Of a stretch of 64,000 nt of DNA, positions 36,168-45,251 are shown piece after piece. The DNA lies in the NCBI RefSeq assembly GCF_900104155.1, contig NZ_FMYB01000019.1, positions 1-64,000 on the forward strand, read 5' to 3'. The notes beneath the pieces were generated by a model, which saw only the letters and a list, made by a program, of their open reading frames with translations, was not told the DNA's origin and searched no databases. The stretch is from Butyrivibrio sp. INlla16. GTDB taxonomy: Bacteria > Bacillota > Clostridia > Lachnospirales > Lachnospiraceae. A program made the translations under genes and the position numbers. The first letter of the stretch is position 1; each line of letters opens with the position of its first letter.

Positions 36168-36431
36168 ATGGCAGATAAAAAGAATGTTCAGCTGCTGGAT
36201 GAGGAGATGTTTAATGCTACGGGGGGACGTAATTCCGGTAATCAGGAAACTAAGGGTTTTGATGCGGTAGGAACAGTGATCATGCATCTGCCAGGAAGGC
36301 AGTATCAGGTGCGCTTTGATGATGGGGCAGAACTAATAGCTACAAGCTATTCGGATGAAAGTGTTGCTGAAGGAACAAACGTTGGTCTATTTGCGATTGC
36401 CGGCGGTTGGACAATGCATGTCTTACAGTGA
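36168..36431 (+). CDS. Double-glycine leader protein, OB-like core (family A)
   Basis: An 87-residue protein. The first 20 residues are a leader of the locus type (MADKKN, then LLDEEMFNATGG) ending in Gly-Gly. The 67-residue core (GTVIMHLPGRQYQVRFDDG, then AEGTNVGLFAIAGGW) has the rhythm of a small beta barrel and resembles the 45554 gene product. It should be exported and trimmed by the C39 exporter upstream. It lies between the LytTR/DUF3021 pair and the phosphorelay genes, and its stop overlaps the next start. Confidence 0.8.
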   Translation: MADKKNVQLLDEEMFNATGGRNSGNQETKGFDAVGTVIMHLPGRQYQVRFDDGAELIATSYSDESVAEGTNVGLFAIAGGWTMHVLQ

Positions 36432-37249
36432 TGGGAAAAACTATGAAAAAATTAAAGATCATGGTAACCGGAAAGAACAGAAGAATAGCCTCTGATATAT
36501 GCAATCATCTTGCAGACGACAGGGACTATAACGTTATTAAGTGTGCAGCCACGAAAGATGCGCTTTTTCAGACTGTCCCAAATGAGATGCCAAGAGTTAT
36601 CATCATATGCCTTGGGAATGAAACTAAGGAAACGGTCAAAAACTATAACATATTAAAGGAGTGTGCAAAGCTTGGTGCTCTGACATTGATTGTAGTATGT
36701 AACTCTGTGGATAAGAGCCTGTTTATAAAGTACACCACTCTTGAGAAAATATTTTTTATGTCAAGACCGGTCTCACTTTTTGTCCTGTATGACAAGCTGG
36801 ATGAAGTCGAGAGCAAGTACGCATCCGGGGAAGATGATTATGCCCTTTTATCAGAGTATGTAAATCCGAATCCCGATGGTATCCGGAGAAAACATATACT
36901 GGCAGTTGATGACAGCGCAGAACAGCTAATGCAGATAAAAGAGCATCTGAAAGAGTTCTATGAAGTGACTTTGGTTGGAAATGGAAAAAATGCGCTTAAA
37001 TTTCTGGAAAAACAAAAGGTTGATCTGATCCTTTTAGATTACATGATGCCAGAGATGGATGGACCTGATGTGTACAAGCTGATAAGGGAAGATGAGAAAC
37101 TACAGGATATACCGGTGGTATTCCTTACAGGGGTAAAAGAGAAGGAGACGGTAGTTAAGACGCTGGTGGAACTTAAACCTCAGGGCTATGTAGTTAAGCC
37201 TGCAAAAAAATCAGAACTTGTAGCAAAGATCATCGATGTTCTCGGATAA
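36431..37249 (+). CDS. Response regulator with a degenerate N-terminal receiver
   Basis: A 272-residue protein without an output domain. Residues 1-135 look like a receiver fold that has lost its acidic pocket. Residues 150-272 are a full receiver (HILAVDDSAEQLMQ, phosphoacceptor Asp in LILLDYMMPEMDG, then FLTG and YVVKPAKKSEL). ATG 36431 overlaps the stop of the peptide gene (TGATG); ATG 36443 is an alternative. It would pass phosphate to or from the Hpt protein encoded next. Confidence 0.85.
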   Translation: MGKTMKKLKIMVTGKNRRIASDICNHLADDRDYNVIKCAATKDALFQTVPNEMPRVIIICLGNETKETVKNYNILKECAKLGALTLIVVCNSVDKSLFIKYTTLEKIFFMSRPVSLFVLYDKLDEVESKYASGEDDYALLSEYVNPNPDGIRRKHILAVDDSAEQLMQIKEHLKEFYEVTLVGNGKNALKFLEKQKVDLILLDYMMPEMDGPDVYKLIREDEKLQDIPVVFLTGVKEKETVVKTLVELKPQGYVVKPAKKSELVAKIIDVLG

Positions 37250-37261
37250 GGAAGGATATTT

Positions 37262-37864
37262 ATGGGATACGATTTTGAGTTTTTGGAAAAAGCGGGGATA
37301 GATACCGGACTTGGTATGGAATATACGGGAGGGCAGGAGAAGTATATCTCTGCCCTTTCACGCTATTACAGAAACTATGAGAAGAACCTGAAAAATGTCG
37401 AAGATTCATTGGGGAGTAATAATCTGGAAGATTACATGACCTATGTCCATGCCCTTAAGAGTAATTCAAAAATGGTTGGCAATGTAAAACTTGCGAAGGC
37501 TTTTGAAACTCTTGAATTGGCCGCCAGGGAGAAGCACATGGATACCATAAATAATAATCATGAAAAGACTCTTGATATGTACAAAGAGTTTGTTCTCCTT
37601 ATAAAACCGATTGGCAAAGCAAATATGGCACCTCCTGCTGATGAGATAACAGGTGAAGAAGCAAGGAAAATCTCTAAGCAGCTCCTTGAAGCGCTGGATG
37701 ATTTCGATGATGAGAAGTCATCGCAGCTTATTGGCAAGCTTTCCGGATATCCCTTCAGGATCACGCAGAAAGAGAAACTTAAAACAGCAGCTTCTTTAGT
37801 GTCAGATTTTGACTATGACAGCGCAGCCGAGATCATCAGAGAAATAAAAGAGACTATTGAGTGA
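37262..37864 (+). CDS. Hpt (histidine phosphotransfer) protein
   Basis: A 200-residue protein. The Hpt four-helix bundle spans about residues 20-115 with the phosphoacceptor histidine in YVHALKSNSKMVGN. The C-terminal 75 residues are a second small helical domain (ARKISKQLLEALDDFDD). Together with the response regulator before it and the hybrid kinase after it, it completes a multistep phosphorelay. Confidence 0.85.
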   Translation: MGYDFEFLEKAGIDTGLGMEYTGGQEKYISALSRYYRNYEKNLKNVEDSLGSNNLEDYMTYVHALKSNSKMVGNVKLAKAFETLELAAREKHMDTINNNHEKTLDMYKEFVLLIKPIGKANMAPPADEITGEEARKISKQLLEALDDFDDEKSSQLIGKLSGYPFRITQKEKLKTAASLVSDFDYDSAAEIIREIKETIE

Positions 37865-37907
37865 GTACACCCTAAGAACAGTACTGCCCTACATTAGAGG
37901 TTTGCCT

Positions 37908-40400
37908 ATGAAGTATATCAAGAATGCACTTTCAGTTATGCTCATTCTTGTATTTGGATACATAATCATCGGAGAGATAGTATTTCCACATAACACACCA
38001 AGAGATGGCTTTATTTGTTATCAGCTTCCCGGGGATAACTGGGTAGAGATCCGGGAAGACGGTAGCAGGGTATCCTATGCTGTCCCGGGGAAAGCTGATG
38101 GGGACATCACGCTGGAAACAACACTTCCATCTGAGATTGATAAGGATATCTCTTCTATGTGTCTTAGAGGAATGGACATGAAAGTCTACGTGGATGGAAA
38201 TCTAAGGATAGAGCAGAAAACAAAAGATTATTTTCTGCTGGGAGACAGATCTGCTGAAGTATTTGTTATGGCTCCGCTTTATCCGGAGGACGCAGGGAAA
38301 ACTCTGCGCGTGGAGTATGAATACAATTCCGGGGTTGTATATGAGGTTTACTACGGAACCAGGCTTGGGATATGGGCACATTTCTTTTCCCAGTATGGTG
38401 CAGAGCTCTTTGTGGGAATACTTATAATGTCTCTGGGAATAATCTGCCTGGTGGCATCTGTCGTCTATCAGATTATATATAAGAAATATCTTGAAATGCA
38501 GCACCTGTCCATAGGTGTTCTTCTTGGTGCGTGTTGGGTAATGTCAAATTCTATCTTCAGGCAGTTCTATACCCGTAACACATCAGTCATGTCTGACATT
38601 CCATTCCTTATGGTAATACTGCTACCGATTCCATTCCTTGTGTTCATTGATTCACTTCAAAAACAGCGTTATACGAAACTGCTGACTCTTGCAGGGATCA
38701 TTGAGATAGTCGATTTTGTGGTGCTGATGATCTTCTTTATATTAGGAAAGATGCCGCTTGTCAGGAGCTTTATTATTGCTGCAAGCTGCGCTCTTATAAG
38801 CATTGTTGTTATTGGATATACCATTATAAAGGATTTTACGCAGGGACTTACAAAAGACTACAGTTATGTGGCTGTGGGATTTATGGTGCTTGCTATAGCT
38901 GCTGTGGGACAGATAATGATGTATCTTTTGGCACATAATGGAGTTTTTTCCGGACTTCTTATGGCAGTAGGTCTTTTGGGATTCCTCATATGCGCTACAG
39001 TTCATACCATCAAGCAGCTTATCGGGATCAGAATTGAGGCAAATGAAGCTTATAATGCCAACAAGGCCAAGGATCAGTTCCTTGCAAATATGTCCCATGA
39101 GATCCGTACTCCATTAAACGGAATCTTGGGAATGGATGAAATGATAATAAGGGACACCAGGGACAGGCAGATCAAAAAGTATGCCCTTGATATCAAAAGT
39201 GCAGGAAATACTCTTTTATCCCTCATAAATGACATACTTGACCTCAGTAAAATTGAGGCAGGAAGCTTTGAAATCATACCTGTGGAATATGGGGTTGCTT
39301 CGGTCATTAATGATGTGATCAACATGACCAGGCCTAAGGCACTTAGCAAGAACCTTGAATATAGATTTGATGTAGATTCTGATATTCCAAGTGAACTTTG
39401 CGGAGACGAGATAAGGATCCGGCAGGTCATGCTCAATATAATAAATAATGCTATTAAATACACTGAAAAAGGCTCTGTACATATGAAGGTCATGGCGGAC
39501 AGAGCCGGTAGTGAAGGAACGGCTCTTTTGACAATTAAAGTGTCAGATACGGGAAGGGGAATAAAGCCTGAGGATATGGGAAAGCTCTTTTCCTCGTTCC
39601 AAAGACTTGATGAAAAGGAAAACCGGAATATCGAGGGAACGGGGCTGGGCCTTAATATAACCAAGCATCTGACAGAGCTTATGAACGGAAAGTTACTTGT
39701 GGACAGTAAGTATGGTCAGGGAAGCACTTTCACCATTATAATTCCTCAGAAAGTAGTAAATAACGAGCCTATAGGCGATTTCAGCGAAGCCGTGAAGAAT
39801 TTTGTGGAAGAAATTGAAACTCCGGAGCCTACATTATACGCGCCAAAGGCCAGAATACTGGTGGTTGATGACAATGAGATGAATCTTGAGGTCATAGATG
39901 GACTTCTTCGAGACACGAAGATCAAGCTTGAGATGGTTACCAGTGGGCTTGAATGTATTGAAAAGGTTAAAGAAAGTTCTTTTGACCTGATACTTCTTGA
40001 TCAGATGATGCCAGGAATGAACGGAGAGCAGACCCTTAAGATAATGATGGACGAAAATATCCTTAAAGATATTCCGGTTATCGCGCTGACTGCGGACGCC
40101 ATCATGGGAGCAAGAGAGAGCTACATTGCAAAGGGCTTTACCGATTACTTAAGTAAACCTGTCAAATATGACAGACTTGAGGATACCATAAAAAAGTATA
40201 TTCCACTGGATAAGCAGCAGGAGAGGCCAAGTGCGGAAAGAGAGCTTCCGACACTTCTCATCTGGGGAACAGATTCAGAGAGACTTAAGGAAGAAAAAGA
40301 GAGATTGTCAGATATTTACAAATGTACCTGCGCTTTAGGTGAAAAGGCTAGGGATAAGTATCTTGAAAAGCATGAAGTGGATGCAATTATGAAGGTTTGA
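37908..40400 (+). CDS. Hybrid sensor histidine kinase 1
   Basis: An 830-residue protein: one N-terminal membrane segment, an extracytoplasmic beta-rich domain of about 150 residues, seven membrane segments (a 7TMR-DISM-like plan), then HisKA with SHEIRTPLNGILGMDEM, a HATPase domain (NIINNAIKYTEKG, DTGRGIKPED, GTGLGLNITK) and a receiver (ILVVDDNEMN, LILLDQMMPGMNG). The last 50 residues are an extra segment (EKARDKYLEKHEVDAIMKV) also found at the end of kinase 2. ATG 37908 has AGAGG upstream. Promoter P2 starts about 30 bases after its stop. Confidence 0.9.
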   Translation: MKYIKNALSVMLILVFGYIIIGEIVFPHNTPRDGFICYQLPGDNWVEIREDGSRVSYAVPGKADGDITLETTLPSEIDKDISSMCLRGMDMKVYVDGNLRIEQKTKDYFLLGDRSAEVFVMAPLYPEDAGKTLRVEYEYNSGVVYEVYYGTRLGIWAHFFSQYGAELFVGILIMSLGIICLVASVVYQIIYKKYLEMQHLSIGVLLGACWVMSNSIFRQFYTRNTSVMSDIPFLMVILLPIPFLVFIDSLQKQRYTKLLTLAGIIEIVDFVVLMIFFILGKMPLVRSFIIAASCALISIVVIGYTIIKDFTQGLTKDYSYVAVGFMVLAIAAVGQIMMYLLAHNGVFSGLLMAVGLLGFLICATVHTIKQLIGIRIEANEAYNANKAKDQFLANMSHEIRTPLNGILGMDEMIIRDTRDRQIKKYALDIKSAGNTLLSLINDILDLSKIEAGSFEIIPVEYGVASVINDVINMTRPKALSKNLEYRFDVDSDIPSELCGDEIRIRQVMLNIINNAIKYTEKGSVHMKVMADRAGSEGTALLTIKVSDTGRGIKPEDMGKLFSSFQRLDEKENRNIEGTGLGLNITKHLTELMNGKLLVDSKYGQGSTFTIIIPQKVVNNEPIGDFSEAVKNFVEEIETPEPTLYAPKARILVVDDNEMNLEVIDGLLRDTKIKLEMVTSGLECIEKVKESSFDLILLDQMMPGMNGEQTLKIMMDENILKDIPVIALTADAIMGARESYIAKGFTDYLSKPVKYDRLEDTIKKYIPLDKQQERPSAERELPTLLIWGTDSERLKEEKERLSDIYKCTCALGEKARDKYLEKHEVDAIMKV

Positions 40401-40428
40401 GGTTGGGGGATAATCCTACTTTAAAACG

Positions 40429-40495
40429 ACCGAATAAGCATGAAAAGTGACCGAATAGACGGGAATTATGGCAAGCTCTTTTAGCACGTGATAAT
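40429..40495 (+). promoter_or_regulatory. LytTR-type tandem boxes and -10 (promoter P2, lipoprotein-kinase unit)
   Basis: Boxes ACCGAATAAGCAT (40429) and ACCGAATAGACGG (40450) are 21 bp apart, and GATAAT begins at 40490, exactly 40 bp from the start of box 2. The leader that follows (to 40574) is clearly related to that of P3, including a shared ATAAACAC(C/T)AACAAAA stretch and the ribosome site. Confidence 0.85.
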
Positions 40496-40574
40496 GTCAT
40501 CTCATCAGGAAACGGTAACAAATGAAACACGGATAAACACCAACAAAAGAGCGATCAATAAGGAGGAACTTACG

Positions 40575-41774
40575 ATGTTAGATAACAGGTTCTGTGAAGG
40601 GAAGGATTACTTGATGAGAAAGACAACAGTTATCATGACAGCTTGCTTTGTTGCAAGCTCGGTGCTTTGTGCTTGCGGCAATGAAATGAATAAAGAAACA
40701 TCTGACGCGGGAAATAATGCAGCTTTGGAAAGCATAAATAATGAGATCGTAGAAGATTTCAATACGGAGCAGGCAGCTACCGAAGATGAGAGTACAAAAG
40801 AATATGTAGATATTGCTATTGGCACCACTGGCTATATCATAGCAGTTCCCTCCGACTACTACGGTGCAGATGTTACTGAAGAGGAGAGAAGAGATGACAT
40901 GATCGCATATTACAAGAGCGATGCGCATCTTATGGATTTCGATGTATACCAGTTTCCAAAGGAAGGACAGACTCTTAATGAATATACTGCGAAGGAAGCA
41001 CATCAGTATGGAGCTGAGACCTTTGAGAGGGTCTTTCTGGGTGATGGAGATATAGATGCAACCCTGTACTACTCAGAGGAAGAGTATAGCGGTGTTAAGT
41101 ACAAGGTTGCAAATTACATATTTGAAACTACTACAGAGTTTGGAGAGCTTGTGTTTTGGCTTGACGGCGATGACGCAGAGGAGCTTGCTGATGATATCAT
41201 ATCTACGCTTACATATACCGGTGAAAGCCATGATATGATAGGCAAAGTTCTGGACAAGCTTCCTGAAGATGAATATTACAACCACTATAACGTTAAGGGC
41301 GACAATGACGAAATTTATATCTGCAATTACAACGGTGAGGGTGAACTTGAGGAAGGCACGTGGGTTTACATGTATATGGTGGATGATGGAATGTACAACA
41401 TAGAGGTTGCATATGATATCAAGGACGCTGCCTCTCAGACAGGGGAGGTTATCTATACTAATGAAAACGGAGTAGAGGTAAAAGACCTTGCGGTTGTGCT
41501 TATAAGCGATACCTATAATTTCCAGATCATATTTGCAAATCCCACATCATCAGATCAGGAATTTGACCTTACAAAGCTGAAGGTTGAAAACTATGATGGG
41601 ACAGAAATAAATGTTTTCACTGTAAATGAGACGCCAAAGATCGTAGGCGCCGGGCTTGAGTACTCGCAGAACGCATATACTATATCTGCTCCGGGAAATC
41701 TTTCTCTAGGAGATGAAGTGTCTTTCTACTATGATGGCGCTTTTATATACAAGGCAGTTGTAACAGAATTTTAA
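40575..41774 (+). CDS. Lipoprotein containing a peptide-like core domain
   Basis: A 399-residue protein (from ATG 40575, after AAGGAGGA). A second start at ATG 40614 would give a normal lipoprotein signal, with the lipidated Cys in LCAC 21 residues later. After an acidic linker there is a domain of unknown type (about 75-215), then a segment (about 220-275: GKVLDKLPEDEYYNHYNVKGD, read with a break, and NDEIYICNY) that matches the core of the secreted 47588 product, then a beta-rich C-terminal domain with DUF4352-like features. It may be a surface receptor or immunity protein for that product. Confidence 0.8.
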   Translation: MLDNRFCEGKDYLMRKTTVIMTACFVASSVLCACGNEMNKETSDAGNNAALESINNEIVEDFNTEQAATEDESTKEYVDIAIGTTGYIIAVPSDYYGADVTEEERRDDMIAYYKSDAHLMDFDVYQFPKEGQTLNEYTAKEAHQYGAETFERVFLGDGDIDATLYYSEEEYSGVKYKVANYIFETTTEFGELVFWLDGDDAEELADDIISTLTYTGESHDMIGKVLDKLPEDEYYNHYNVKGDNDEIYICNYNGEGELEEGTWVYMYMVDDGMYNIEVAYDIKDAASQTGEVIYTNENGVEVKDLAVVLISDTYNFQIIFANPTSSDQEFDLTKLKVENYDGTEINVFTVNETPKIVGAGLEYSQNAYTISAPGNLSLGDEVSFYYDGAFIYKAVVTEF

Positions 41775-41820
41775 ACAAGCATGCAGGCTGCATTAAGGCA
41801 GCGGGAAAGGAGCAAAAAAC

Positions 41821-42162
41821 ATGGAAGAAAACAAGTACACACAGTTTATTGGAAAGTACCGTAACGAGGCAAACGAGCTCAAGAAAAAGATGAATGCCGC
41901 TGTATCAGATGAAGACATGGCGCAGGCAATTGGTGGAGTTGGTGGGGCAAATGAGGCTACATGCCCGGTTTGCGGAAAGCCTATGAATAAGGTTGAATCA
42001 GGCTATGGTGATCCATTCTGGAAATGCCCTTATGACGACACTATGCAGATCGTATCAGATGCAGAATACATCGAGATGATCAGGATGCTTGAACAGGCAG
42101 GTCAGACACAGGGAATTGTTTATCCTGTATGGTGGAGCCAGGTAAATAAAAAGAAGAAATAA
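41821..42162 (+). CDS. Double-glycine leader protein with zinc-ribbon-like core
   Basis: A 113-residue protein with a longer leader of about 40 residues ending VSDEDMAQAIGG. The core starts with CPVCGKPMNKVESG and continues WKCPYDDTMQIV; three cysteines and an Asp could hold a metal ion. An amphipathic segment and a lysine-rich end follow. It differs from the OB-like family but shares the leader logic, so it is probably another substrate of the exporter. GGAAAGGAGC precedes the ATG. Confidence 0.75.
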   Translation: MEENKYTQFIGKYRNEANELKKKMNAAVSDEDMAQAIGGVGGANEATCPVCGKPMNKVESGYGDPFWKCPYDDTMQIVSDAEYIEMIRMLEQAGQTQGIVYPVWWSQVNKKKK

Positions 42163-42186
42163 AACTACATAATAGGACTATACCCT

Positions 42187-44238
42187 ATGTACAATATTGA
42201 CTTTGAACTGGCCGCAACAGGCTTTGTTGCAATACTACTTTTGTATCTTCACGTGGAATATCCCAAGGCGTCCGAGAGCAATATCCGCTACAGGCAGTGG
42301 GTGACCTGGATTCTTATAAGTGAGATCATGGATATTATCACAGGACGGATGATTGACTACGGTCAAATGATCCCTCCTGTGCTTAATATCCTTGTTAATA
42401 CTGTCTATTTTTATACTACTGCGGGTTCATTCTGGGGATTCGCAAGGTATCTTAATTCCTTTGTAAAAACTAAAAAGAGCAGGATATATATGGCGTTTAA
42501 TACGGCTGCGATTATAGTGTACATCTGCATTATGACGCTTAATGTATTTACCGGATGGGTGTTTACCTTTGACGGAAACGGGCAGTACATTCATGGGCCG
42601 GCGTATTTTTTGTCTTACGGGATTCAGATAATTGTGGGGACTACTTCATCGATACTATTGTGGACCTACAGAGACAGGCTTGAAAAAAGACAGAAGATGG
42701 CCATCTGGCTGTTCATGATTCTTATTGTCCTGGGATTCTTTCTTCAGGCTGTGTTCTTTCCTAAGGTTCTTTTAACTTGCTATATGGCTTCAATTGCAGC
42801 CATGACTATGCTGTTCATAATCGAGACGCCTGACTATTTGCAACTCACACAGACTATGGAGGAACTGGAGAGGCAAAGAAACATAGCTGATGTTGCAAAT
42901 AATGCAAAGTCTGAATTCCTGGCAAAGATGTCCCATGAGATCAGAACTCCCTTAAACGGCATCCTTGGCATGGATGAGATGATAATACGGGATGCAAAGG
43001 ATAGCAGGATAAAGAGATATGCTCTTGATATAAAAGGCGCGGGAAATACTCTTTTGTCCCTTATAAACGATATCCTTGATATGAGCAAGATTGATTCGGG
43101 AAATTTCGAAATCATTCCCATGGATTATGGCGTTGCATCAGTTCTCAATGATGTAAAAAACATCACTGAGCCCAGAGCTGAAAACAAGGGACTTGGGTTT
43201 TATATGAATATATCACCGGATATCCCCTCAAAGCTTAATGGAGATGAGATACGGATACGTCAGGTGATGCTGAATATCATAAACAATGCCATAAAATATA
43301 CCAGTGAGGGCAGCGTGACAATCGATGTCGATGCAAAAGAAATACCGGATGACGGGAAAGTTCTTTTGCAGGTAAAAGTTTCTGACACTGGTATAGGCAT
43401 AAAAGATGAGGACAGGGATAAGCTCTTTTCAAACTTCCAGAGACTGGATGAGGAGAAAAACAGGAATATAGAGGGAACAGGTCTGGGGCTGTCTATCACT
43501 GAAAAACTGGTGGAAATGATGGATGGCAGGATTGAAGTTGAAAGTAGTTACGGGCAGGGTTCTGTATTTACCGTATATATTCCGCAGGCAGTTGTAGACA
43601 TTACGCCGATAGGTGAGTTTTCGAAAGCGGTTCTTTTGCAGACGGAAAGCACTAAAGCTGAAGATATGGAACTGTATGCGCCAGATGCAAGGCTCCTTGT
43701 AGTTGATGATAACGATATGAACCTTGAGGTTATGGAGGGACTCTTGCGGGATACCGAAATAAAGCTGGATCTTGTAACTTCAGGAAGAGAGTGTATTGAA
43801 ATGGCAGGGAAGAAAAGTTATGACTGCATTCTTCTTGATCAGATGATGCCCGGCATGAACGGTGAAGAGACACTTAAAGAAATGGTAAAAGCAGATATCC
43901 TGAAGAGAACGCCCGTGATTGCGCTTACTGCGGATGCAATAGTTGGGGCAAAAGAAAGCTATATTTCCATGGGCTTTTCTGACTATATCAGTAAGCCTGT
44001 AAAGATTAAGGTATTGGAAGAGGTTCTGAGGAAATATATCCCGCAGGAAAAACAGATTTCTAAGGAAAACATCAGGGAAGAGTTGCCCGTTTTGCTTATA
44101 TGGGGAGATGATTCTGAGGCGGTCAAGAGAGAAAAGGATAGGCTTGGAAGTATATATAAATGTGTTTGCGTAGTAGGAGAAAAGGCAAGGGATAAGTATC
44201 TTGAAAAACATAACACGGATGCTGTGATGAGGGTGTAA
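42187..44238 (+). CDS. Hybrid sensor histidine kinase 2
   Basis: A 683-residue protein with about seven N-terminal membrane segments (residues 8-220) and no large extracytoplasmic domain, then HisKA (SHEIRTPLNGILGMDEM), HATPase (NIINNAIKYTSEG, DTGIGIKDED, GTGLGLSITE) and a receiver (LLVVDDNDMN, ILLDQMMPGMNG). The kinase, receiver and 50-residue tail (EKARDKYLEKHNTDAVMRV) are clear paralogues of kinase 1, while the sensor part is unrelated. Promoter P3 lies about 20 bases after the stop, mirroring kinase 1 and P2. Confidence 0.9.
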   Translation: MYNIDFELAATGFVAILLLYLHVEYPKASESNIRYRQWVTWILISEIMDIITGRMIDYGQMIPPVLNILVNTVYFYTTAGSFWGFARYLNSFVKTKKSRIYMAFNTAAIIVYICIMTLNVFTGWVFTFDGNGQYIHGPAYFLSYGIQIIVGTTSSILLWTYRDRLEKRQKMAIWLFMILIVLGFFLQAVFFPKVLLTCYMASIAAMTMLFIIETPDYLQLTQTMEELERQRNIADVANNAKSEFLAKMSHEIRTPLNGILGMDEMIIRDAKDSRIKRYALDIKGAGNTLLSLINDILDMSKIDSGNFEIIPMDYGVASVLNDVKNITEPRAENKGLGFYMNISPDIPSKLNGDEIRIRQVMLNIINNAIKYTSEGSVTIDVDAKEIPDDGKVLLQVKVSDTGIGIKDEDRDKLFSNFQRLDEEKNRNIEGTGLGLSITEKLVEMMDGRIEVESSYGQGSVFTVYIPQAVVDITPIGEFSKAVLLQTESTKAEDMELYAPDARLLVVDDNDMNLEVMEGLLRDTEIKLDLVTSGRECIEMAGKKSYDCILLDQMMPGMNGEETLKEMVKADILKRTPVIALTADAIVGAKESYISMGFSDYISKPVKIKVLEEVLRKYIPQEKQISKENIREELPVLLIWGDDSEAVKREKDRLGSIYKCVCVVGEKARDKYLEKHNTDAVMRV

Positions 44239-44260
44239 TGTATGGACGCTGCAGGCGGAG

Positions 44261-44327
44261 ACCGAATAGACATCAAAAACGACCGAATAGACAGGAATTA
44301 TTGTTATGAAATTCCGCACATGATAAA
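44261..44327 (+). promoter_or_regulatory. LytTR-type tandem boxes and -10 (promoter P3, peptide cluster)
   Basis: Boxes ACCGAATAGACAT (44261) and ACCGAATAGACAG (44282), 21 bp apart; GATAAA begins at 44322, 40 bp from the start of box 2. The leader runs to the AAGGAGGA ribosome site of the 44408 gene. Confidence 0.87.
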
Positions 44328-44407
44328 GTCGTATCATCAAGAAGCGAAAAACAAAAGAAACACAGATAAACACTAACAAAAACAGATCAATCAAGGAGGA
44401 AATTACA

Positions 44408-44668
44408 ATGGCAGATAACAAGAACATGGAACTTAATGACGAGATGATGGCAAAGGCAACTGGTGGAAACGGCGGAGAGATTGCTGGGCCAAAATATGAG
44501 ATTGGTGATACTGTTCAGCTCAAGTTTGCAAATGATGAGGGCGTTGTTACAACAGTAACAGGTGTTGTTGATGACAGGCGTGCAAATCCGGGGGGATGGG
44601 AGTATCTTGTTCGATATGAGGTAAATGGAAATGTATATGAGCACTGGTATCCTGAAATTGCAATCTGA
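44408..44668 (+). CDS. Double-glycine leader protein (family B, copy 1)
   Basis: An 86-residue protein: leader MADNKNMELNDEMMAKATGG (20 residues) and a 66-residue core (KYEIGDTVQLKFANDEGVV, then GGWEYLVRYEVNG and EHWYPEIAI) that reads like a small SH3-type barrel, with alternating hydrophobic residues and no Cys. It is the first gene after P3. A near copy is at 45252. Confidence 0.85.
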   Translation: MADNKNMELNDEMMAKATGGNGGEIAGPKYEIGDTVQLKFANDEGVVTTVTGVVDDRRANPGGWEYLVRYEVNGNVYEHWYPEIAI

Positions 44669-44688
44669 AAACATGGAGGGAAAACGCA

Positions 44689-44997
44689 ATGGCAAGTTCA
44701 AAATTTCCAACTGTAGAAGAGCTTCTGGCAAAGAAGAATAAGAATTCAGCACTATCTGACGAAGAGATGGCATTGGCTTCGGGAGGAGCGCAGGACGGAG
44801 CACCTGTACCAAGGTTTAGTGTTGGACAGCATGTTATTGTAGATGACTGTCCAGAGTTCGATGAGATGATCATAATAAAGATTTTGTGGTGGACAGAAGA
44901 GGAAGGATGGGATTATGAAATAAAGGCCCATATGATCGATGTTGGCTGGTTGGAGTCCATAGGATGCGTTTCTGAGAGATACATTCATCCGGCATAA
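44689..44997 (+). CDS. Double-glycine leader protein (family C)
   Basis: A 102-residue protein. The leader is longer (34 residues, ending NSALSDEEMALASGG) than in its neighbours. The core (FSVGQHVIVDDCPEFDEM, then EGWDYEIKAHMIDVGWLESI) again suggests a beta barrel and has two Cys residues. GGAGGGAA precedes the ATG. Confidence 0.8.
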   Translation: MASSKFPTVEELLAKKNKNSALSDEEMALASGGAQDGAPVPRFSVGQHVIVDDCPEFDEMIIIKILWWTEEEGWDYEIKAHMIDVGWLESIGCVSERYIHPA

Positions 44998-45050
44998 GAT
45001 AGAAAAGACAAGAACATAGATAACCAGTGACAATTCGGGAGGTTGGTGCA

Positions 45051-45215
45051 ATGAACGCTAAGAAACTTATTCCAATCATATGTATGGTATCGGTATTTGT
45101 AATGCTTGTATGGGGCTTTATCGGATCATTTGAATACAGCTGGCTGGCTGTAATGGCAGGAGGCATCATAGTAGCAGCAATATCAATACTGGATAAAAAG
45201 GACAGTAACAAATAA
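45051..45215 (+). CDS. Small two-segment membrane protein in the peptide cluster
   Basis: A 54-residue protein with two membrane segments (about 6-24 and 30-47) and a charged tail (LDKKDSNK). GGGAGG at 45038-45043 fixes ATG 45051. It has no double-glycine leader. Size and position fit an immunity or exporter accessory protein, but no family is recognisable. Confidence 0.7.
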   Translation: MNAKKLIPIICMVSVFVMLVWGFIGSFEYSWLAVMAGGIIVAAISILDKKDSNK

Positions 45216-45251
45216 CGTACCTCGGACAAAATGGAGAACGGAGGATTTTAA

